From: Clostridiales bacterium | GTDB taxonomy: Bacteria; Bacillota_A; Clostridia; Saccharofermentanales; Saccharofermentanaceae | Assembly (NCBI GenBank): GCA_024695545.1 | Contig: JAILHZ010000090.1 | Span: 1 to 19,394, forward strand | Direction: 5' to 3' | Length of the DNA stretch: 19,394 nt | Shown here: positions 12,650 through 19,394 of the stretch, in pieces | Layout: each line of letters opens with the position of its first letter | Position numbering within the stretch: position 1 is the stretch's first letter | Program-made: the position numbers and the translations under genes | The notes under the pieces: model-generated | The model's database searches: none | What the model was told of the DNA's origin: nothing | The model's input: the letters and a program-made list of their open reading frames with translations, nothing else

Positions 12650-14607
12650 TTCCGCGCCTCCTTCCGCCCGGTTTTTCCGCTTCCGTCACCGCTATGATCC
12701 CGACGCGCACTGTCCCGGAAAAGTCCGCAGTACACACGCACTCCGTACATCAGGAGCATCGCGCCCTTGATCTTTTTTTTCAATCCTTTACTCGCCGCGA
12801 AGATCTTCTTTTTCGGCACTTTCTTCCTGCACCGATAATCACCGGCTTCGTACGCGGCAATTATCCACAGATAGTCCGACGCCCAGTTTCCAAGCAGGAC
12901 CTTTCTCTGCTTCTTATCGGCAACGCGCGTCCCGTAGTGAACGAAGAGTTCATTCATCACATACACCAGCGTTTCCGCATGCTTCCGGTTCTCCTCCTTC
13001 TCCGCGCCCATGATCGAGTCTTCCCTCACCCGGTACCCGTACACTTTTTCATTCTCGAAAAGCACTTGTCCCGCGGCGGTCATCACCTTCGGCGTCCAGA
13101 GTTCGTCCTCGTGCAGCAGACCTTCTTCGAACAGGAGTTCATTCTTCATCAGAAAGTCACGTCTGCATGCGCGAAGCCACGCAGTCATTGCGACTTTTCC
13201 GTGATCTTGGATCTGGCGGATCATCGCATCAGTTCCTCTGATCTTTTCGTCGTCAGATTTCCTGCCGCCGGTCTTTTTACTTCCGGGTTTCCCACCGCTG
13301 ATTTTCTCACCGTTTTCCGGAAGACCTTTGTGGGTAAGAATGAGGTCGAGACCAGATGTGATTTCGTGATCGTTTTCATCAATCACGACGCCATTAAAAA
13401 GAAGAATATCCACATCATTTTCCGATGCTTTTTCAATCAGTTTTCTCATGCCGTCAGGGAATACGATATCGTCCGCATCGCAGAAGAAAACATACTTGCC
13501 ACGCGCCTGAAAAATGCCGTAATTGCGCGCATCCGAAAGCCCTCCGTTGCGCTTATGGAACGACTTCACATTCATATTTCCTGAAGCATACTCGTCCGCA
13601 ATTTTCCCGGAGTCATCCGTCGAACCATCGTCGATCAGAAGGATCTCCGTCGTCTCAATTCCCGGCACCGAAAGAAGCGAATCCACGCACCTGCGAAGAT
13701 ACTTTTCCACGTTATAAACCGGCACCACGATCGAGAGCACCGGCGCAGACATTTCACCCACACCCGCGCCGGAACCATCCGCAGCAATCCTGCACACAAA
13801 CAGTTTATTCACATCATATCTGCCCGGTCCGGTCACCGGAAGCGCCGGCTCGGGATAAGCTCCTCCGTCGATTACTTCCACTTCAAAACCCGCCTCAGTG
13901 ATCAGCATTTGCGAGTGCTTTCCGAACAGCCTTACATGATCGCTCTGGCCGAACCTCTTCAGCCGCTCTTCGTCCGTCTTCACCGATGCATCTTCGTCAA
14001 CATACTCAACTTCTTCACTCATCGGAAACGACAGTATAAACACCCCGCCCGGACGGAGGATCCGCTTCATTTCCTGAAGCGCCGTGCGATAGTCGCCCAC
14101 ATGCTCGAGTACGTGATTGCAGATGATCACATCGAAGGAATTTTCGGGAAGTCCGGTCTTCTGGATATCGATCGAAAGGTCCGCATCCTCATCCATAAGA
14201 TCGGCCGTCGTATATGAAATTCCGTGATCGTCCATCCACTTCGTCATGCCGCGCTCCGGCGCGAAGTAGAGAATGTCTTTTCCGATCAGGAGCCCCATGT
14301 GACGCTCTCCCCACATCGCCAGAATACGGTGGCGCGGCAGCGAACCGCACGCAGGACAGGTCAGATCCTGCCGCACGTTTTCAAAAAGCGAGAGGTCATA
14401 AAACTCCGGCCGCCCCGCGTAGTCACCCTCGATAAACGACTTGAGGACGGTTCCGCAGCACGGGCAGTACATCTTCATTTTCGAGGAGGAAAAATGCATG
14501 GCGAGACGGCAGTGCACCCACTGACGCCGGCGGTAAAGACGCACCATTGCCTTCCACAGGCCCTTCGGGCACTTGCTCTTTATGGCATACTTTCTCTTCG
14601 CGTCCAT
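12646..14607 (-). CDS. fusion: zinc-ribbon SAM methyltransferase plus GT2 glycosyltransferase
   Basis: The protein has 653 residues. Residues 48-51 (CPCCG) and 84-88 (CPACG) look like a zinc-binding ribbon. Residues 110-275 are a class I methyltransferase of the Methyltransf_11 type, with FDVIICNHVLEHV and LRPGGVFILSFPM. After a Gly-rich linker (277-285), a GT2 domain starts at about 290 with LSIVVPVYNVEKYL, ILLIDDGSTDDSG and the metal-binding CDADD at 376-380. A low-complexity Lys/Gly/Ser stretch (GGKPGSKKTGGRKSDDE) interrupts the GT2 part, and the C-terminus is basic. The enzyme probably adds and methylates a sugar of the exopolysaccharide. The ribosome site is AGGAGG. The GT2 part is closely similar to the neighbour at 14620-15621. 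The codons at 13056-13067 (VLFEN) carry the iterated motif. Confidence 0.9.
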   Translation of the reverse strand: MDAKRKYAIKSKCPKGLWKAMVRLYRRRQWVHCRLAMHFSSSKMKMYCPCCGTVLKSFIEGDYAGRPEFYDLSLFENVRQDLTCPACGSLPRHRILAMWGERHMGLLIGKDILYFAPERGMTKWMDDHGISYTTADLMDEDADLSIDIQKTGLPENSFDVIICNHVLEHVGDYRTALQEMKRILRPGGVFILSFPMSEEVEYVDEDASVKTDEERLKRFGQSDHVRLFGKHSQMLITEAGFEVEVIDGGAYPEPALPVTGPGRYDVNKLFVCRIAADGSGAGVGEMSAPVLSIVVPVYNVEKYLRRCVDSLLSVPGIETTEILLIDDGSTDDSGKIADEYASGNMNVKSFHKRNGGLSDARNYGIFQARGKYVFFCDADDIVFPDGMRKLIEKASENDVDILLFNGVVIDENDHEITSGLDLILTHKGLPENGEKISGGKPGSKKTGGRKSDDEKIRGTDAMIRQIQDHGKVAMTAWLRACRRDFLMKNELLFEEGLLHEDELWTPKVMTAAGQVLFENEKVYGYRVREDSIMGAEKEENRKHAETLVYVMNELFVHYGTRVADKKQRKVLLGNWASDYLWIIAAYEAGDYRCRKKVPKKKIFAASKGLKKKIKGAMLLMYGVRVYCGLFRDSARRDHSGDGSGKTGRKEARK

Positions 14608-14619
14608 CCCGTATGCCTC

Positions 14620-15621
14620 CTAGTGCGCGATCACATAAAGCCCCAGGACAAGGACTTTGTCCCGCAAGCGCCGCGACGTCTTCCAAAGTTTCTTCTTATC
14701 GATCTTTTTCCCGTAACCGTACTTCCAGAAACGGAGCTTGTAGATCATGTGCAGATAGCGCTTCGTGAGGTTGCCCTCGACCGGTCCCTGCAGCGGGTCC
14801 CCGGCGAGCACCTCATCGTAGTATTTATAGAGAGACGTGTACACGTAGTAGAGCGCCTCCACGTTCTTCCGAAGATCCTTTTTATCGGGGTTCGTGATGG
14901 ATCCCGGGCGGACCCGGTAACGGTAGATCTTCTCCGGAATATAGTGCACGCTTTTCGCCTTCAAAAGCACTTTCGGCACCCACAGTTCGTCTTCGTAGAT
15001 CAGCCCTGTTTCGAAAAAGAGTTCATTCGAAAGAAGGAAATCTCTTCTATACGCGGACAGCCACACCGTCGCGATGAAGCCCTTTCCCTCCCGGATCAGG
15101 ATCTCCATGATCTCTTTTCCGGAATACGTCTTCTCGACTTTCGGAAGCCCGTAGTGCGCGAAGTATTCAGGATCCTTATGCGCCATAAGATCCTTGAGGT
15201 CGTAGACGATTTCACTGTCCCACAGGAACATGTCATCCTCAGATGTTTCACTCATGGAAATGATCTTTTCGAAAAGCACCGGTTCGACCATGTCATCTGC
15301 ATCGCAAAAGAAGATGTACTCACCGCGGGCTTCTTTCATGCCGAGATTTCTCGTCGCAGAAGGACCTTCGTTTTCCTTGTGGATCACGCGTATTACCGGG
15401 CGCTCCGCGGCTGTAGCATCCGCATCTTCGCGATAGGTACCGGTGCTTTTCGCGCAGCTGTCCGCGATCTTCCCGGAGCCGTCGGTCGAGCCGTCGTCGA
15501 TCAGAAGGATCTCCGTCTTTTCAATTCCGGAAGTGGAAAGAAGCGAGTCCATGCACTCGGGAAGATATTTCTCCGCGTTGTAAACAGGTACGACTATGGA
15601 TAGATACGTTTCGCCCGCCAT
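14620..15621 (-). CDS. GT2 family glycosyltransferase
   Basis: The protein has 333 residues and is a GT-A type enzyme. LSIVVPVYNAEKYL at the start, EILLIDDGSTDGSG at 37-50 and the DxD-type FFCDADD at 104-110 mark the nucleotide-sugar site; EDELWVPKV is the expected acceptor-region motif. Residues 57-75 (around AKSTGTYREDADATAAE) form an insertion not present in the paralogous domain of the neighbouring fusion protein. The gene begins inside the end of the Alg13-like gene (28-nt overlap), with GAGGAG as ribosome site, so the two are translationally coupled. Three motif copies lie in the coding sequence (14963, 15272, 15443), one of them within the insertion. The sugar specificity is not known. 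Confidence 0.92.
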   Translation of the reverse strand: MAGETYLSIVVPVYNAEKYLPECMDSLLSTSGIEKTEILLIDDGSTDGSGKIADSCAKSTGTYREDADATAAERPVIRVIHKENEGPSATRNLGMKEARGEYIFFCDADDMVEPVLFEKIISMSETSEDDMFLWDSEIVYDLKDLMAHKDPEYFAHYGLPKVEKTYSGKEIMEILIREGKGFIATVWLSAYRRDFLLSNELFFETGLIYEDELWVPKVLLKAKSVHYIPEKIYRYRVRPGSITNPDKKDLRKNVEALYYVYTSLYKYYDEVLAGDPLQGPVEGNLTKRYLHMIYKLRFWKYGYGKKIDKKKLWKTSRRLRDKVLVLGLYVIAH

Positions 15622-16127
15622 GTCGTCTCCTCAGTTTCAAAAAGCTGATCTACGGTCCTGCTGAAATCTGCGCAGAATGCTTCGTTATGGGAAATGCCGG
15701 CAGAAACGTCCCGGTCCTTTATCAGTTCGTCATAACGCCCGATCGCATCGCCGAGCCGATCAATATCTTCGACCAGAACAATGTTGCCATAGTGGCGTCT
15801 GTATTCGCGGCCGATCTCGATCTGATGATCGTCGATCTGCTCGCCGAAGGCCTTCGAGCGTGGAACCACGACCGGGATCTTACCTTCTTTCAGGACATCC
15901 GTATAGCAGCACGGACCGCCGTGTGTGACTACGATGCGGGCGCTGCGGATGTACCTGACCATTTCGTCGCGGCTTATGAAGCTTGCGTAGCGGCAGTTCT
16001 TCGGAGCATACTTCGTATACCCCGTCTGGATGAAGACCTCTTCATCATGGGATCCCGCCCACCTGTCCATGTACTCGACGAGGCGGTTAAACGGCTGTTC
16101 ATGTGTTCCGACAGTAACGAAGATCAT
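15594..16127 (-). CDS. Alg13-like glycosyltransferase subunit (PssE/Cps14G type)
   Basis: The protein has 177 residues from the ATG at 16127. The longer frame is not used because MIFVTVGTHEQPFNRLV is the usual family start. VTHGGPCCYTDVLKEGKIPVVVPR at about 80-105 is the GT28 C-terminal signature that binds UDP-sugar. Family members form the catalytic half of a two-part enzyme with the Alg14-like membrane anchor encoded directly upstream (2 nt away), and add the second sugar of the repeat unit. The last 18 residues (from EETTWRAKRIYP) extend into the start of the GT2 gene. Confidence 0.9.
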   Translation of the reverse strand: MIFVTVGTHEQPFNRLVEYMDRWAGSHDEEVFIQTGYTKYAPKNCRYASFISRDEMVRYIRSARIVVTHGGPCCYTDVLKEGKIPVVVPRSKAFGEQIDDHQIEIGREYRRHYGNIVLVEDIDRLGDAIGRYDELIKDRDVSAGISHNEAFCADFSRTVDQLFETEETTWRAKRIYP

Positions 16128-16129
16128 AC

Positions 16130-16594
16130 TCAGAAAATACTCCCCAGACAGACTGCTTTTGGATAGAATTCCTTCATCTGCTCCCACTGAACGATAAAAA
16201 CATCCGCCTTCCGGTAGCAGAGCCGGCCGGTCAGGGATCGGGTATGGACGCGGTCAAAAGGCTCGATGTAGATGAGCTTCTTGTGCATCAGTTTGCCGAT
16301 ATAGAAAAAGGGAACAGCCGGTGCCGCACCTGCGGAAATGATCACATCAGGCTTCTCTTTTCTCAGGATCTTAACAGCACGGAAAGTATTGATGATAAGT
16401 GCTTTTAGACTGCGGTTCGACGGGAAATATACAGGATAGATCTTCTCACCCTGCAGAAGACTTCTGGAGTCCTCCTTGTCAAAGGTTGCCCAGAAGCGGT
16501 CCTTGCCTTCCCAGAACGGCTTCAGCATGTAAAGATGATTCAGATGCCCGCCCGATGAGCCCACCAGGCAGACCTTGATGTTTTTGTCACACAT
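16130..16594 (-). CDS. Alg14-like glycosyltransferase subunit (PssD/Cps14F type)
   Basis: The protein has 154 residues if the ATG at 16594 is used, which gives the usual family start before IKVCLVGSSGGHLNHLYML. An upstream ATG at 16630 would add 12 residues and has GGAGG too close but GAGGAG 15 nt away, so the start is uncertain. The motif PDVIISAGAAPAVPFFYIGK with the hydrophobic middle segment, and IYIEPFDRVHTRSLTGRLCY, match the Alg14/PssD group. Members recruit the Alg13-like partner to the membrane and bind the lipid acceptor. It is the first gene of the polysaccharide operon. Lys-Ala-Leu codons at 16398-16406 hold one copy of the iterated motif. Confidence 0.88.
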   Translation of the reverse strand: MCDKNIKVCLVGSSGGHLNHLYMLKPFWEGKDRFWATFDKEDSRSLLQGEKIYPVYFPSNRSLKALIINTFRAVKILRKEKPDVIISAGAAPAVPFFYIGKLMHKKLIYIEPFDRVHTRSLTGRLCYRKADVFIVQWEQMKEFYPKAVCLGSIF

Positions 16595-16676
16595 TTCCCC
16601 ATGTTCGGCCGGATAAAGTAGCTTCAACATCCTCCGGCTTTTTTCTCCTCGTAAACTTCTGCGAAAGAACCCCCCA

Positions 16677-16722
16677 TACAGCCGAAGCTGTAAATCACAG
16701 AAGCCTGTTATCTTGTATTATA
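16677..16722 (-). promoter_or_regulatory. promoter -10 and UUCG-capped leader hairpin of the polysaccharide operon
   Basis: On the minus strand TATAAT lies at 16722-16717 with no clear -35 at 17 nt. About 25 nt downstream, TACAGC-TTCG-GCTGTA (16692-16677) forms a perfect 6-bp stem with a C(UUCG)G tetraloop, among the most stable RNA loops. It has no U-tract, so it may protect the mRNA 5' end or serve as a regulatory stem. The rest of the spacer 16595-16838 shows only the 12-bp repeats. Confidence 0.5.
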
Positions 16723-16790
16723 CACCTGTCCCCGCGCGTATATATACTGTGAAAACTCCGAATTATCCTTTTCTTTTTGTGTTTCCGTTT

Positions 16791-16850
16791 TACGTAACCG
16801 CTTATGTAGCTACCTATTCATCCGCTTATGTATCTGCTTTACGTATCCGT
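16791..16850. repeat. 12-bp imperfect tandem repeats, five units, at the kinase gene end
   Basis: Units TACGTAACCGCT, TATGTAGCTACC, TATTCATCCGCT, TATGTATCTGCT and TTACGTATCCGT follow one another without gaps. The last unit covers the kinase stop codon (TAA at 16841-16839) and its final codons. The array has a loose consensus TATGTATCCGCT and does not look like an intrinsic terminator. Confidence 0.65.
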
Positions 16851-19274
16851 CCTGTCTTCGCTGTCCGGCAGGAATTCCATGACGTCATCCTCCACCGGCG
16901 AGAACTCGAGAACATCGCTGCCGCCCTCTGCATCAACGTCATTCGGAAGTACGGAAACGATCGCCTTTGCGACGAAGTCATATTCTTCCATCATCTTATC
17001 GTGACCCGCGCGGATCAACTCGGCATTCCCCTCGTTCGCCGCCTTTTCCATGCGCGCGGCTTTCGTGGAGAGCTCCATGGCGCCGATCGTCTTACTCGTA
17101 CTCTTCAGGGAGTGCGCGTCGATTGCGTAATCGTGCCAGTTCTCTTCCTCGAAGTTCCTGTTGAGGCGCGCGGCCTTCTCTTCTTTCTCATGTGCATACT
17201 CGGCCAGGATCGTGCGGTAGAACGTCTCGTCATTCTGGCAGTAGGAAAGTCCCGTCTTCGTCTCGATCCCCGCGTCGTGAAGGATGGCAGAAGGATCCAC
17301 ATTGTCGGGCTCAAGTGCTTTTTCCGTCGCCGAAGAAGGATCTTCCGCGATCACTGCCTCGCGGACCTTGCGGACCTTATCCTCCGGCAGGTGGCGGATC
17401 AGAAGCTTCTCGAGCGCCGTACTGTCGATCGGCTTGCTGATGTAGTCCGAGAAACCTTCGGCCATGTAGCGCTCTCGCGCGCCGATAACGGCGTCCGCAG
17501 TCAGGCAGATCACAGGCACATCGCGGCTGGCACCGCCGTCCGTTGCACGGATGCTGTGCAGGGCCTCGGTGCCGTCCATCTCCGGCATGCGCTGGTCCAT
17601 CAGGATCAGGTCGTACTTCGTCTTATCTGCCATCTCGACGGCCTCCATGCCGGATGTCGTCGTGTCGATCTTCATCTTCGTATTCTTCAGGAGATTGACC
17701 ACTACAGTCAGGTTGATCTTCGTGTCGTCAACGATCAGGATACGTGCTCCCGGCGCACGGAACGACTCGCGGTACGGACCTGCTTCGAGCATATTCGCTT
17801 CAAATCTCGCCTGAAAATCACCGACCGGGATGTCGTTGACGACCTCCTGCGGAATCTTCACTGTGAACGTGGAGCCCTTGCCGTACTCACTCTCGACCTC
17901 GATGGTGCCGTTCATCATGTCGAGGAGGCGCTTGGTAATAACGAGGCCGAGGCCCGTTCCCTCGACCGTGCTGTTATGCTCCATCTCGAGGCGCTCAAAG
18001 CGGTTGAAAAGCTTGTCGAGATCTTCTTTCTTGATGCCGATACCCGTGTCCTGCACAGAAGCAATAAGATCGATCTTTCCGTCATGTCTTTCGCCATTGA
18101 GCGTAAGCTTGATAAAGCCTCTTTCGGTATACTTCACGGCATTGTTCAAAAGGTTTGTGAGGATCTGACGGATACGCACCTCATCGCCGTTCAGGCCGTC
18201 AGGGATCTTCGGATCGACTTCGATGGAGAAGCCCAGCGCGCGGTCCTGCGCCTTGAAAAGGATCATGTTGTTAAGGTCATTCAGTACGGAGCTCAGCTGA
18301 TACGGAGCCTCCTGGATGTCGATCCGTCCGGCCTCGATCTTCGAGAAATCCAGAACATCGTTGACGATCGCGAGAAGGTTATTTCCGGCACTCTTGACGT
18401 CGAGCGCATACACGCCGATATTCGATAGCGCATCCCTCGTGCCCTGCGTATCGTCCTTCGGAAGCTCAAGTGCACGCTGCTTCTCGCGGATGATCATCTC
18501 GTTCATGCCGAGGACGGCATTGATCGGTGTCCGGATCTCATGCGACATATTTGCCAGGAAGTCACTCTTGGCCTGGTTGGCACTCTCCGCACGGACTTTC
18601 TCTTCGAGGAGTTTTCCCTGCTGATGCACGAAAGGTCTGATGATGAGAAGTGACAGAAGCGCGGCGACAAGCTGTGTAAAGACGAGGATCACGATATATC
18701 CGAGAATGGTCGACTTCGTCTGGTTCTCGAGCTGTCCGTCAAACCAGTCGGCGGAAAAGTCGGTTACGATGATTCCGGCAACATTTCCGTCCGAATCAAG
18801 GACCGGGCTGTAAGCACTGTAGAACTCGCCCCACTGGTCAGTGTACGGCTTCTCGTCGACGGCCGCCTTACCTTTTCCCGCCTTCGCGAGCGCCTCCGTG
18901 TACTCCGCCTCATCGCCGTATGCTGCGGCGCTGACCGGGTCCGTGTCCATGATGAAGTAGAAAGATCCGTCGTCCGCTTCTCTCAGGCTGTAAACATATT
19001 CGAGTTCAACATTGTCGCGGAAAACGGTGAGCTTATCGTAGATATCTTTATATTCGGGACTTCCGATATTGGTCTCGTTGATGGTCTTAAGAACGTCGCC
19101 CTTGACCGAGCCGGACGCACAGTTCGCGATATCCAGCATACGCTGCTGGATGGATCTTCGGATCGCATTTCTCGATCTAACCACGGAGACAGTACAGAAA
19201 AGGATACTGGAGATCAGGATGATCCCCTCTACCATCAAAATGATCTTGGTGGAAAGTTTGTTTTTCGATGCCAC
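16839..19274 (-). CDS. hybrid sensor histidine kinase with receiver and HPt domains
   Basis: The protein has 811 residues from a GTG at 19274, which has GGAGGA nine nt upstream. The ATG at 19307 would add 11 residues but has no ribosome site and lies about 5 nt from the predicted transcript start. Order: membrane segment (10-32), extracellular Cache-like sensor (about 40-185), second membrane segment (190-213), HisKA with SHEIRTPINAVLG and phosphorylated His245, HATPase with DTGIGI and GTGLGL, a receiver domain from 511 with phosphoacceptor Asp560 in LMDQRMPEMDG, and an HPt domain with His721 in AHSLKSTSKTIGA. This is a full intramolecular phosphorelay. No DNA-binding partner lies beside it. 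The linker between receiver and HPt holds one iterated motif (EKALE codons at 17313-17322). Confidence 0.93.
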   Translation of the reverse strand: MASKNKLSTKIILMVEGIILISSILFCTVSVVRSRNAIRRSIQQRMLDIANCASGSVKGDVLKTINETNIGSPEYKDIYDKLTVFRDNVELEYVYSLREADDGSFYFIMDTDPVSAAAYGDEAEYTEALAKAGKGKAAVDEKPYTDQWGEFYSAYSPVLDSDGNVAGIIVTDFSADWFDGQLENQTKSTILGYIVILVFTQLVAALLSLLIIRPFVHQQGKLLEEKVRAESANQAKSDFLANMSHEIRTPINAVLGMNEMIIREKQRALELPKDDTQGTRDALSNIGVYALDVKSAGNNLLAIVNDVLDFSKIEAGRIDIQEAPYQLSSVLNDLNNMILFKAQDRALGFSIEVDPKIPDGLNGDEVRIRQILTNLLNNAVKYTERGFIKLTLNGERHDGKIDLIASVQDTGIGIKKEDLDKLFNRFERLEMEHNSTVEGTGLGLVITKRLLDMMNGTIEVESEYGKGSTFTVKIPQEVVNDIPVGDFQARFEANMLEAGPYRESFRAPGARILIVDDTKINLTVVVNLLKNTKMKIDTTTSGMEAVEMADKTKYDLILMDQRMPEMDGTEALHSIRATDGGASRDVPVICLTADAVIGARERYMAEGFSDYISKPIDSTALEKLLIRHLPEDKVRKVREAVIAEDPSSATEKALEPDNVDPSAILHDAGIETKTGLSYCQNDETFYRTILAEYAHEKEEKAARLNRNFEEENWHDYAIDAHSLKSTSKTIGAMELSTKAARMEKAANEGNAELIRAGHDKMMEEYDFVAKAIVSVLPNDVDAEGGSDVLEFSPVEDDVMEFLPDSEDRTDT

Positions 19275-19318
19275 GAAGTGCAATCCTCCATCCGTATTAA
19301 TTGCCATCTGATAATAGA

Positions 19319-19347
19319 ATAGTAACGTAAGGACAAGTGCTTTTCAA
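19319..19347 (-). promoter_or_regulatory. promoter of the hybrid kinase gene
   Basis: On the minus strand TTGAAA (19347-19342) and TACTAT (19324-19319) are 17 nt apart, a good sigma-70 type promoter. The -35 overlaps a copy of the iterated motif (AAAAGCACTT, 19344-19335). Start of transcription is expected near 19312. Confidence 0.55.
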
Positions 19348-19394
19348 GCATCGAAAGCCCGACACCACAGGCCTGTCACATTTGTTCGGAATTC

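Larger units (their letters stand above)
2551..19344. repeat. highly iterated octamer AAAAGCAC/GTGCTTTT, 20 dispersed copies
   Basis: Copies of AAAAGCAC on the plus strand start at 2551, 3888, 5465, 6495, 9077, 10318, 11559, 13058, 14963 and 15272. Copies of GTGCTTTT start at 3932, 5488, 6546, 7205, 8499, 8572, 15443, 16399, 17315 and 19337. Sixteen extend to AAAAGCACT, and many to CGAAAAGCACTT; several continue to TGCTCGAAAAGCACTT. Four have CC in place of CT. About 0.6 copies are expected by chance (2 x 19394 / 65536). Fourteen copies lie in genes in five different reading frames (Val-Leu-Phe, Ser-Ala-Phe, Lys-Ala-Leu, Glu-Lys-His, Lys-Ser-Thr), so the signal is at DNA level. Six lie in spacers, a higher density than in genes. 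Confidence 0.9.

Noticed and set aside
13912..13924. GAGTGCTTTCCG as a further motif copy
   Set aside because: It has only three T residues after GTGC and fails the octamer core, so it was not counted.
14224..15603. Plus-strand open frame of 459 codons opposite the glycosyltransferases
   Set aside because: Its composition is that of an antisense shadow; both minus-strand genes have clear GT2 or methyltransferase motifs and ribosome sites.
16713..18428. 571-codon plus-strand open frame opposite the kinase
   Set aside because: It mirrors conserved kinase codons, has no recognisable domain, and the kinase on the other strand is unmistakable.

Overview
The window looks like chromosomal DNA of a low-to-mid GC Firmicute, most likely an anaerobic Clostridia member of the Lachnospiraceae/Oscillospiraceae type. 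The grounds are a WXG100/type VII secretion cargo operon, a secreted leucine-rich repeat protein with a Pro-Thr linker, Gram-positive style exopolysaccharide glycosyltransferases and strong Shine-Dalgarno sites. I cannot name the genus. No tRNA, rRNA, insertion sequence or cas gene is visible.

Layout. 1-3700 (minus strand) is one operon: a WXG100 protein, an attenuator-like hairpin, an unrecognised 210-residue protein, three small helical or adaptor proteins, a 318-residue protein with a C-terminal papain/C39-like cysteine-protease fold (candidate toxin effector) and a small acidic protein in the immunity position. 3701-4042 holds the operon's promoter region, an inverted motif pair and a clear terminator for the next gene. 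4043-6259 (minus) encodes a secreted EF-hand/LRR protein and a lipoprotein. 6260-6582 is a GC-rich divergent spacer with a G-quadruplex motif and a second inverted motif pair. 6583-7925 (plus) encodes a PAP2-family membrane phosphatase and an acidic protein of unknown function, ending in a 35-bp tandem repeat. 8038-8724 (minus) is a histidine phosphatase and 9173-10162 (plus) a DHH phosphoesterase. The divergent spacer between them carries an array of inverted half-sites with an exact 53-bp period. 10228-16594 (minus) is an exopolysaccharide operon: Alg14-like and Alg13-like subunits, two GT2 domains (one fused to a methyltransferase), a GT4 enzyme and a Wzx-type flippase. 16839-19274 (minus) is a hybrid sensor kinase with receiver and HPt domains.

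Two signals are not explained by the genes. First, the octamer AAAAGCAC (extended consensus close to CGAAAAGCACTT) occurs 20 times in 19.4 kb, 10 times in each orientation, in five of six reading frames and in spacers, three times as close inverted pairs. About 0.6 copies are expected by chance. It behaves like a highly iterated sequence such as an uptake sequence or HIP1, which to my knowledge has not been described for this kind of organism. Second, the 53-bp phased array at 8778-9077 has alternating inverted 10-mers separated by strictly 18 and 15 bp. Both are read directly from the sequence; their functions are inference.
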